Shown in pieces: positions 8,922-15,858 of a DNA stretch of 64,000 nt (the stretch's first letter is position 1; each line of letters starts with the position of its first letter). The position numbers and the translations under genes are program-made. The notes under the pieces were generated by a model. That model saw only the letters and a program-made list of their open reading frames with translations. It was not told the DNA's origin and did not search any database. The DNA lies in assembly GCA_028820215.1 (NCBI GenBank), contig JAPPKD010000050.1, positions 1 to 64,000 of the forward strand, in the 5' to 3' direction. The DNA comes from Spirochaetaceae bacterium. Its GTDB lineage: Bacteria > Spirochaetota > Spirochaetia > SZUA-6 > Bin103.

Positions 8922-9796
8922 TCCTTCACCGCACCCACCAGGATGCCCTTGATGAAGTAGCGCTGCAGGAACGGGTAGACCAGCACGATGGGAACGATCG
9001 TCACCATCATGGTCGCGAACTGCAGGCCGTCGGGGTGCAGGTAGTGGGAGGTGGATTCATTGACCATGGTTCGCGCCGCCTCGGTGGTGAAGTCGGCCAT
9101 GTTCGCCTGCTTGATGACCCGGACCAGCACCCCCTGCAACGTATCCAGCCAATCCGAGCGCGTAAAGTAGGCGGTGTCGAACCAGGAGCCCCACTGCGCG
9201 ACCGCGGCGAACAGCGCGATCACGGCGATCACCGGAGTCGAGATGGGCAGGTAGATCGCCCGGAAGACGCGCGCGTAGCCGGCGCCGTCCACGCGGGCCG
9301 ACTCCTCCAGGGAGACCGGGATCTGGTTGAACTGAGCCATGAAGATGATCACGTAGAAGAAGGAGAAGAGGTTCGGGAGGATGTAGACGGCGAACCGGTC
9401 GAGCAGGCTCAGAGCCCGCAGATTGAGGTAGATCGGGATCAGGCCGCCCGAGAAGAACAACGGGACCGTGAACAGGACCAGGTAGAGGTTACGGTAGGGA
9501 AGCTCCCGCTTGCGCAGCGCGAACGCGCACATGGCGCAGGTCAGCACCGTGGCCGCGGCGCCCACGACCGTCCGGCTGATCGACATCAGGAAGGCGTCCA
9601 GCAGCCGCCCGTTGCCGAAGATGATCCGGTAGTTGCGCAGGGTCAGATCCTCCGCGAGCAGCCATGCCGGACCGAAGATGAGCCCGCCGTTCAGGGAGTT
9701 GAGAGCGAAGTAATAGAGCGGATAGAGGATGCTCAGCGCCAGGATGAGGATCGGAACGTAGATGCCGAGGTACACTGCCAGTGTCGGCCGGGTCAT
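8918..9796 (-). CDS. Carbohydrate ABC importer permease, LplC type (second copy)
   Basis: A permease of about 292 residues of the LplC/CUT1 class, with six predicted membrane segments. The EAA loop is EESARVDGAGYARVFRAIYLPIS-like and the typical ending is RYFIKGILVGAVKE. I use the ATG at 9796 (MTRPTLAVYLG); the frame extends to 9838 without a ribosome site. It is a close paralog of the permease at 9908-10819 (shared LFFSGGLIP, FSFFYVII, SWFDT.YFTRSD and YPFLQRYFIKGIL). The importer thus has one LplB-type and two LplC-type subunits. Its stop overlaps the CRTAC1 start as ATGA. Inner-membrane protein pairing with LplB in sugar or oligosaccharide uptake. Confidence 0.92.
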   Translation of the reverse strand: MTRPTLAVYLGIYVPILILALSILYPLYYFALNSLNGGLIFGPAWLLAEDLTLRNYRIIFGNGRLLDAFLMSISRTVVGAAATVLTCAMCAFALRKRELPYRNLYLVLFTVPLFFSGGLIPIYLNLRALSLLDRFAVYILPNLFSFFYVIIFMAQFNQIPVSLEESARVDGAGYARVFRAIYLPISTPVIAVIALFAAVAQWGSWFDTAYFTRSDWLDTLQGVLVRVIKQANMADFTTEAARTMVNESTSHYLHPDGLQFATMMVTIVPIVLVYPFLQRYFIKGILVGAVKE

Positions 9797-9863
9797 GGAG
9801 GACCCTGGGAATCCGTCGGATTGGCGCGTCAGCGGCATATCCGGCGGACTCTCAGGGGAAGGT

Positions 9864-9906
9864 GGGGATGGGCCAAGAGCGGAGCCGCAGGCGACGGTCT
9901 TGGGGC
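9864..9906 (-). terminator. Hairpin element between the two LplC genes (terminator-like repeat)
   Basis: Starting just after the stop of the first LplC gene. Its outer arms CCAAGA and TCTTGG enclose a GC-rich interior, flanked by GGGGATGGG on one side and GGGGC on the other. The same arrangement, with a longer perfect stem, occurs at 56886-56934 directly after the stop of the dioxygenase gene. No U-tract follows, so it is more likely a 3'-end stabiliser or weak terminator than a strong terminator. Confidence 0.5.
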
Positions 9907-9907
9907 G

Positions 9908-10819
9908 CTAACCCTTGATGGAGCCGATCAGGATGCCCTTGATGAAGTAGCGCTGCAGGAACGGGTAGACCATGACGATCGGGAGGACCGTGACCAGCAT
10001 GGTCGCGAACTGCACGCCCTCCGGATTGAGATGGTTCATGATTTGTTCATCCTGCAGGGCCGCCATTTCCTGGACGAAGCTGCCCAGGCTGCTCTGCTTG
10101 ATGATGCGCAGCAGAACCGCCTGCAGGGTCTCCAGACTGTCCGAACGGGTGAAGTACAGGGTGTCGAACCAGGAGTTCCATTGCGCGACGCCGGCGAACA
10201 GGGCGATGGCGGCGATCAGGGGCATCGAAATGGGAAAGTAGATCCTCACGAAGATGCGGAAGTAGCCGGCGCCGTCGATGCGGGCCGAGTCCTCCAGCGA
10301 CACCGGCACGTCGTTGAAGCTGGTCATCATGATGATGACGTAGAAGAACGAGAAAAGCTGCGGAAAGATGTAGACCCAGAAGGTGTCCAGCAGCCCGAGA
10401 AACCGGAAGTTCAGGAACATCGGAATCAGGCCGCCGGAGAAGAACAGCGGAATGGCGAAGATTACCAGGTACAAGTTGCGGAACGGCAGGTTGGGCTTGC
10501 GCAGCGCGAATGCGCACATCGCGCAGTTGAACACCGTGAACACGGTGCCGATTACGGTCCGGAGTGTCGACGTCGTGAACGCGGTCAGCAGGCGATTGTT
10601 GGCGAAGATCACCTGGTAGTTCCTGAGCGTGAAGTCCGGGGGCAGCAGGTACGCGGGACCGGCGTGGAGCAGGGTGTTCACGGAGTTGATCAGGTAGTAA
10701 TAGAACGGGTAGATGATGGAGATGCCGAGCACCACGAGCGGCGCGTAGATCCCGGCGTACATCAGTGGCGTGACTCGCCGGTGGTGAGCGAGGATCCCGG
10801 GATGGGCTCTTGAACCCAT
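9908..10819 (-). CDS. Carbohydrate ABC importer permease, LplC type (first copy)
   Basis: A 303-residue CUT1-class permease with six membrane segments and an EAA loop of the form EDSARIDGAGYFRIFVRIYFPIS. The start ATG at 10819 overlaps the stop of the LplB gene (ATGA), showing translational coupling. The C-terminus RYFIKGILIGSIKG is diagnostic of LplC proteins. It precedes a second, similar LplC gene separated by about 110 bases holding a hairpin. It should form the channel with LplB, energised by an MsmX-type ATPase encoded elsewhere, as no dedicated ATPase is in this operon. Confidence 0.93.
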   Translation of the reverse strand: MGSRAHPGILAHHRRVTPLMYAGIYAPLVVLGISIIYPFYYYLINSVNTLLHAGPAYLLPPDFTLRNYQVIFANNRLLTAFTTSTLRTVIGTVFTVFNCAMCAFALRKPNLPFRNLYLVIFAIPLFFSGGLIPMFLNFRFLGLLDTFWVYIFPQLFSFFYVIIMMTSFNDVPVSLEDSARIDGAGYFRIFVRIYFPISMPLIAAIALFAGVAQWNSWFDTLYFTRSDSLETLQAVLLRIIKQSSLGSFVQEMAALQDEQIMNHLNPEGVQFATMLVTVLPIVMVYPFLQRYFIKGILIGSIKG

Positions 10820-11793
10820 CAGAACAGCCCCTTGCCGGTGAGCCGCTTGCTGAGGTTGTTGACGGTCAGCAGGATCGCCAGGTTGATCACCGACTTGAAC
10901 AGGCCGGCGGCGGTGGCGTACGAGTAGCGGCCGTGCTCCAGCCCAACCCGCAGAATCAGCGTGTCGAAGATGTCCGACACCCCGCGGTTGAAGGGATTGC
11001 CGAGCACGAACACCTGGTCGAAGGTGTCGCCGGTGCCCTGCATGATCTGCGAGCAGCGCAGGATCAGCAGGATCATGAAGGTGCCGAGCAGGTGCGGCCA
11101 GGTGATGTGGATGGCCTTGGTCCAGCGCCCGCCGCCGTCGATCTCGCACGCCTCGTACATCTCCTGGTCGATGCCGGCGATCACGGCCAGATAGATGATC
11201 GACCCCCAGCCCACCTCCTTCCAGAAGTCGGAAAGGACCAGCAGCGGCCAGAAAAAGGTCTTGTCGGCGATCAGGTCCACCGGCTCGCCGATCAGCCCCA
11301 GGCCGAGCAGCAAGGCGTTGAACGGCGATTCCGGGGTAGGCCGCAGAAAGTTGTACATCATGCCGCCCACTACCACCCAGGAGATGAAGTGCGGGAGATA
11401 GGAGACGGTCTGAGCCGTCTTCTTGAAGCCGCGGTGAATCACCTCGTTGAGCATCAGGGCCAGCAGCACCGGCGGCAGCGACAGCAGCCCGAGCTTGAGC
11501 GCCGAGATGACCAGGGTGTTGCGCAGCACCACGCTGAAGTTGGGCGCCTTGAAGAAGTCGATGAAGTGCTCGAAGCCGTTGTTGAATGCCCACGGGCTGG
11601 CCCAGATGCCGGTGAACACGTCGTAGCGCTTGAAGGCGATGACGATCCCGTACAGCGGCAGGTAGTTGAAGAGGATGGTGGCCAGCAGCGACGGCAGGAT
11701 CATCAGGTGCAGCATGTGGATGCCGCGGTCGGCCCACGCTCGCCGCCTGCGCGTGAGATGCCTGGTCAGGGTCCGTTCGGTGAGCTCACTCAT
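10819..11793 (-). CDS. Carbohydrate ABC importer permease, LplB type
   Basis: A 324-residue permease of the LplB family: short arginine-rich cytoplasmic N-terminus (RHLTRRRRAWADR), first membrane segment LMILPSLLATILFNYLPLYG, and the typical FKRYDVFTGIWASPW and GF.HFIDFF..PNF segments. The EAA-like loop is IDQEMYEACEIDGGGRWTKAIHITWPHL. These proteins partner with LplC in uptake of complex saccharides. It starts after a terminator-like hairpin that separates it from the substrate-binding protein gene, so it is probably expressed at a lower level than that gene. Confidence 0.94.
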   Translation of the reverse strand: MSELTERTLTRHLTRRRRAWADRGIHMLHLMILPSLLATILFNYLPLYGIVIAFKRYDVFTGIWASPWAFNNGFEHFIDFFKAPNFSVVLRNTLVISALKLGLLSLPPVLLALMLNEVIHRGFKKTAQTVSYLPHFISWVVVGGMMYNFLRPTPESPFNALLLGLGLIGEPVDLIADKTFFWPLLVLSDFWKEVGWGSIIYLAVIAGIDQEMYEACEIDGGGRWTKAIHITWPHLLGTFMILLILRCSQIMQGTGDTFDQVFVLGNPFNRGVSDIFDTLILRVGLEHGRYSYATAAGLFKSVINLAILLTVNNLSKRLTGKGLF

Positions 11794-11803
11794 CGCACCA
11801 GTC

Positions 11804-11850
11804 GCAAAAGGGGCGGCGCCACGCGTCGGCTACGCGCGGCACCACCCCTC
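11804..11850 (-). terminator. Intercistronic hairpin with U-run between binding protein and LplB
   Basis: Arms at 11810-11825 and 11833-11848 with a 7-base loop. On the minus-strand RNA all 16 pairs form, three as G-U wobbles (the plus strand has mismatches there), and the stem is followed by UUUU. This is a rho-independent-type signal placed between the binding-protein and permease genes. It would act as a partial terminator or mRNA stabiliser giving excess binding protein. Confidence 0.75.
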
Positions 11851-11874
11851 GTCAGGTCGTAGACGAGTCGACCT

Positions 11875-13593
11875 CTACAGGCCGACGCTGTACTTGGCGA
11901 CGCGCTCGGCGTGTCCGTTCAGCACCTGGGTGTACCAGGCGTTGAGCTTGTCCAGGCCGAGGTCAAGCATGGTGGCGATCATCTCGTCGTAGCCGGCCTG
12001 CACGGCATCGGCGGGTCCGGAGATGATGTCGAAGATCTGCGTGCTGTAGTAGTCCTTGATGGTCGCGGCGATCTTCTCTTCCTCGGAACCGGCCGTGTAG
12101 TTGTCCACGCCGCGGAACTTCATCAGGTCGGTATAGTTGGCGAGCGCGGTGTCATAGATTTGCTGCCCGACTTCGTCGAGATTCGGCCAGCCCCCCTGCT
12201 CGGCGGTGTACTTGTCGCGGAACAGGTACATCGATCCCACTCCGAACTTCGCGCGGTAAAGCTGAGGACCCGGATTCTCCGCCTGGAAATCTCTGAGATG
12301 CTGCTTCGTCACCGGGATGTCGTACCCTCTGAAGTCCCTGGGGTCGGAATGGACGCCTTCGATCCCGAAGATCATGCGCTTCTGGGTCGACTCTTGAGCC
12401 AGCCAGTCCAGCCACTGGATCGCCCGGTCGGGGCGTTCCGCCTGCGTGGTGACCATCACTCCCGAGCCGCCGACGCCGCCGCGCAGGTCGTCGATCTCAT
12501 ACTTCATGTGCGGCTCGATCGTGAATGCCGGCAGCATGATGAAGCGCAGGCTCTCCACGCCGAGCTTCTCTGCCAACGGCGCCCGCGCCTGTTTGAAGTC
12601 CGTGGCGTTATGAATGCCGGCCGCGTTGTCGGCGTCCTGGTTCAGCTCGGAGAAGATCTTGGTCATCATGTTGCCCCAGAGCTGCGGCTGCTTCTCCGTG
12701 AACTCCGTGCGGGCGATGAGCTGCTCGTTGTACAGGGTGTTGGCGAATTGCAGCACCTTCACGAAGTCTTCGTGCTCCCAGTACTTGTACCACACGCCGT
12801 CATCGCGCTGGAAGAAGCGCTGGTTGAGGCCGCCCAGCGGCAGCGAGCGCTCGACCAGGCGCGGATTGCCGTCCTTGTCCGGGGAGGGGCCGCGCAGCGA
12901 CTGCACGGGCGTCAGCTCCGGGAACTCCTGCTTCACGCGGCGCAGCAGATCGATGTAGTCGTCGGTATTGTTGATCTCCGGTGCGCCGAGGTGCTCGTAG
13001 ACCTCTTTGAGCACGGTCACGCCCTGCATCGCCTTGAGCACGAGCGGGCTTTCGATCTGCTCGTCGGTCACGTAATAGGACGGATGGAAGTAGAAACCCA
13101 TGTCGTCGAAGTGCATGCGGTAGTAAAGCCGGATACGTGCGTCCCAGTTGTCCATGTAGTTGGGCGCGAACTTCTGGCTGAGCGCGTCCAGGTCGTGGAC
13201 GAGCCCGCGCTGCACGAGCTGGGTGGCCTGCTGCAGGTTGTGGCTCAGCCGCATCATGTCCGGCAGGTCGCCGGAGGCGATCAGCACGTTGAGCATGGTC
13301 TGGTCGCTGTCGGGCGCGAACGTCATGTCGAAGTCGACGCCCGTCTCTTCCACGAAGATCTTGGTGAGCTCGTCGTCGCCGTAGTGCTCGTTCAGGTTGC
13401 TGTCGCTGCCCGCCATGGAGTCGAAGAAGAACGTCAGCGTGATCGGGCTGGTGTCGGTGGTCCAGCTCGGATCGGCGATGACCATGTCCTCGGCGGCCGC
13501 GGCTTCCTCCGAGGAGCCTTCGGCCCAGCCGGTCATGCTGAACGCGAGCAGCAATGCCAGTGCGATACCGGCGATGCCGGTCAACTTACCCAT
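11875..13593 (-). CDS. Extracellular solute-binding protein of the LplBC-type sugar importer
   Basis: A 572-residue exported binding protein. Its signal peptide (KLTGIAGIALALLLAFSMTGWAEG) is followed by a low-complexity SSEEAAAAE linker, then a large two-lobe family-1-type binding fold. Length and phrases such as EETGVDFDMTFAP, LIASGDLPDMM and DLDALSQKFAPNYMDNW match LplA-type proteins that travel with LplB/LplC. No lipobox cysteine is visible, so it may be periplasmic rather than lipid-anchored. A strong ribosome site (AAGGGGGATACC) precedes the ATG. First gene of the import operon; ligand probably a complex sugar. Confidence 0.92.
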   Translation of the reverse strand: MGKLTGIAGIALALLLAFSMTGWAEGSSEEAAAAEDMVIADPSWTTDTSPITLTFFFDSMAGSDSNLNEHYGDDELTKIFVEETGVDFDMTFAPDSDQTMLNVLIASGDLPDMMRLSHNLQQATQLVQRGLVHDLDALSQKFAPNYMDNWDARIRLYYRMHFDDMGFYFHPSYYVTDEQIESPLVLKAMQGVTVLKEVYEHLGAPEINNTDDYIDLLRRVKQEFPELTPVQSLRGPSPDKDGNPRLVERSLPLGGLNQRFFQRDDGVWYKYWEHEDFVKVLQFANTLYNEQLIARTEFTEKQPQLWGNMMTKIFSELNQDADNAAGIHNATDFKQARAPLAEKLGVESLRFIMLPAFTIEPHMKYEIDDLRGGVGGSGVMVTTQAERPDRAIQWLDWLAQESTQKRMIFGIEGVHSDPRDFRGYDIPVTKQHLRDFQAENPGPQLYRAKFGVGSMYLFRDKYTAEQGGWPNLDEVGQQIYDTALANYTDLMKFRGVDNYTAGSEEEKIAATIKDYYSTQIFDIISGPADAVQAGYDEMIATMLDLGLDKLNAWYTQVLNGHAERVAKYSVGL

Positions 13594-13669
13594 AGGTATC
13601 CCCCTTAAGGATAGAAAGGTGATTGGGCGGCATGCTGGGCCATGCGCGCAGCCCCGTCAAGGGGCGGAG

Positions 13670-14668
13670 TCAGCCGGAGCGCAGAAACCGGTCGCGGCCG
13701 GCGACCAGCGCCCGCAGCTTGCCGTCCGCCGCGGGGCGAGGCAGCACGCGCAGGCCGCAGTCGGGATGCAGGTAGGCGATGCGCTCGGCCCCGACGCGCT
13801 GCGCCAGCTCCTCGATGCGGCGCGCCACCTGGTCCGGCGTCTCGACCTGCAGGTCCTTGACGTCGATCACGCCCAGTCCCAGGCGGATGCCGGCGCGCAC
13901 GTCGGCCAGGCGGTCCAGCTCCTCCGGCGCGCGGCGGGTGGTCTCCAGCACCAGGTGGTCGCAGCGCAGCGCATTCATGAAGTCGATCAGCCGGCCGTAG
14001 TCGCCGCGCCGGATCATCTGCCCGCCGTAGTTGCCGAAGCACAGGTGCACGGCCCGCTCGGTGCCGGGCTCGACGCCGTCGAGCAATCGGTTGATGGCGG
14101 CGGCCGCGAGCGGGCCGTCGCCGGGCGAGCCCGGCAGGTTGGGCTCGTCGACCTGTACGACGGCGGCGTCGATGCCGGCGAGCTGGCCGGCCAGCAGCTC
14201 CGCGAACGCCATCGCCAGCGATTCCACGTCGCCGTAGTGGGCGTCCGCCACGGTCTTCGCAATGAGGTAGGGGCTGGACATCGTGAACTTGAGCGGTGAG
14301 GCGGTAAGCGCGCGGGCGCGGTCCCAGTCCCGCTTCAGGTTCAGGCGCCCGTCGCCGAGGGGCCCGACCACGACGCCGGGCGGCGCGCTGCGGAAGGCCA
14401 TCTCGTCCCGTGCCCGCCAGGCTTCGAGCTGGGCGCGGGTGAGCTCCACGCTGACGCCCGCAAGCGGGCGCACGAAGCGTTCCACCATCCCGCCGGGCGC
14501 GCGCCGCTGCAGGTCCCAGCGGCCCAGCTCGCCGTCGCAGATCACCTCGACGCCGGCGCGCCGCTGGGCGTCCATGACCACGGTCAGCGCATCGGCCAGC
14601 GCCTCTTCGTCCTGGCACTGCTTCAGCCACTCGGGGACGGGATAGCTGCCGACGACGGTGGTCTTCAC
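13670..14668 (-). CDS. Cobalamin-independent methionine synthase (MetE C-terminal domain)-like protein
   Basis: A 332-residue single-domain relative of the MetE catalytic barrel. Visible landmarks are VVGSYP at the N-terminus, ICDGELGRWD, VQVDEPNL, HLCFGNYGG (the zinc-ligand His-x-Cys, in place of the usual HxCRGN), LGVIDVKD and HPDCGL with the last cysteine ligand. Such short MetE-like proteins are methyltransferases acting on thiols or small substrates; acceptor and donor are unknown. Its ATG overlaps the stop of the DUF6807 gene upstream, so they are co-transcribed. It lies upstream of the binding-protein gene by 76 bases and could feed into that operon. Confidence 0.85.
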   Translation of the reverse strand: MKTTVVGSYPVPEWLKQCQDEEALADALTVVMDAQRRAGVEVICDGELGRWDLQRRAPGGMVERFVRPLAGVSVELTRAQLEAWRARDEMAFRSAPPGVVVGPLGDGRLNLKRDWDRARALTASPLKFTMSSPYLIAKTVADAHYGDVESLAMAFAELLAGQLAGIDAAVVQVDEPNLPGSPGDGPLAAAAINRLLDGVEPGTERAVHLCFGNYGGQMIRRGDYGRLIDFMNALRCDHLVLETTRRAPEELDRLADVRAGIRLGLGVIDVKDLQVETPDQVARRIEELAQRVGAERIAYLHPDCGLRVLPRPAADGKLRALVAGRDRFLRSG

Positions 14669-15579
14669 CGGGCGCCGCTCCGCGCCGCCGCCCAGGAGCG
14701 GACCCGCTCGGCCGACACCGCCCCGTCATACGCGGCGACGCGCAGCGCCGATTCCCAGGTGGTGCCCTCCGCCACCGTCACGTCGTCGTCCATGGTGGCG
14801 TTGAACATTGCCATCCCGTAGTCGCGGACGAACCACGGCCCGGTGCGGCGGGCGCTCGCGGTGTTGTTCAGGACCAGCAGGCAGACGCCGAAGCGTCCCA
14901 GGCCGGCCGGCTTCGCCTCGTACGCCACGAAGTCGCGCTCCTTGCCGAACGCCACCTCGTCGGCGAGGCCGCGCCGGAGCTCCGCGCCCGTGCCGGCGAC
15001 CATCTCGCCCCCGAACGGAGGGAGGAGCTGGGGCTGGACCCGCACCCCGATCGAGCCGTGCTTGTTGGCCTCGAAGCGCAGCTCGCCGTAGGTCGCGGTC
15101 TTGCGGGAGATGAGGTCACAGATCGTGGCGTCGGCAGCGGCGTACAGATCGAAGTGCCGCACCTCGTCCAGCACCGGCGCTCCGTCACAGCCCTCCCAGG
15201 TGCTGCGATACGTGAAGCGGAAGCCGGTCGCAAGCGGCGTGATGCCGGCGCGCTCGCGATAGCGGATCCGGCCCAGATGGTTGTAGACGTGCGAGTCCGG
15301 CGAGCGCCAGTCGGGATGCACCACCCAGAAGTTGGAGAGCACGCCGCCACAGACCACCCGCGCCTGGGCCACGAACACCCCGTTGTGGAACCCGTGATCG
15401 AAGGCGTACTCCTGCGTCACGCCCAGGCCGCGCGGGGTATTCAGCGGATAGCACCAGGAACGCAGGTCGTTGTGGCCGACCCCTCCGAGCAGGCGGCCGG
15501 TGGCCTGCTCCATGACCATGTTGCCGAGCGCGTCGTTGTCGCCCGCGCGCCGTATCTCGAAGCCGTTCTCCGTGCCCAT
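14665..15579 (-). CDS. DUF6807 (PmoA-like) family protein
   Basis: A protein of about 304 residues starting at ATG 15579. The pattern YPLNTPRGLGVTQEYAFDHGFHNGVFVAQ, split here as YPLNTPRG and FDHGFHNG, and the C-terminal PWFVRDYGMAMFN with DDVTVAEG match the DUF6807/PmoA-like family of beta-sandwich proteins found beside sugar-catabolic genes. No signal peptide is seen. Function is unproven; relatives often sit beside oxidoreductases and phytanoyl-CoA dioxygenases. It overlaps the MetE-like gene by 4 bases. Its upstream region carries a 17-bp tandem repeat 30-70 bases before the start. Confidence 0.75.
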   Translation of the reverse strand: MGTENGFEIRRAGDNDALGNMVMEQATGRLLGGVGHNDLRSWCYPLNTPRGLGVTQEYAFDHGFHNGVFVAQARVVCGGVLSNFWVVHPDWRSPDSHVYNHLGRIRYRERAGITPLATGFRFTYRSTWEGCDGAPVLDEVRHFDLYAAADATICDLISRKTATYGELRFEANKHGSIGVRVQPQLLPPFGGEMVAGTGAELRRGLADEVAFGKERDFVAYEAKPAGLGRFGVCLLVLNNTASARRTGPWFVRDYGMAMFNATMDDDVTVAEGTTWESALRVAAYDGAVSAERVRSWAAARSGAR

Positions 15580-15858
15580 GGCCACACCGTGGCGCAGCGA
15601 TCCGGGCTGCGTCCACCTCCCAGGTGCGTCCACCTCCCAGGTGCGTCCACCGCCTGCGCCGGCTCGTTGATTCCTGTTGTGTGCTGCGTCAGCATGCCAG
15701 CGTATGGACAAGGTCCTGTCAACCAGAGTCGACGAGCGCAAGGCGGACCCCATCGATGCGTCGTTCGGCGCCTGGCGCCGACTCGAGCCACCGGATGGAC
15801 TGCACCGGCGCATGCGGGCCGCGTTCGAAGAGGCGATGCATCGGCACCGGATGCGACC
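15580..15858. promoter_or_regulatory. Divergent intergenic region with 17-bp tandem repeat
   Basis: A 279-bp region between the DUF6807 gene (minus) and the rhamnogalacturonan-lyase-like gene (plus). It holds two perfect copies and one partial copy of GCGTCCACCTCCCAGGT at 15609-15651, close to the DUF6807 start. A small open frame (from ATG 15703) exists but has no support. No clear -35/-10 pair was found; the tandem copies look like binding sites. Confidence 0.5.

Noticed and set aside
15609..15651. CRISPR-like repeats
   Set aside because: Repeats are contiguous with no spacers, only two and a half copies, and no cas gene is present.
15058..15858. Upstream extension of the lyase-like frame
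   Set aside because: The extension is antisense to the DUF6807 gene; homology-like sequence begins only at about 15859.
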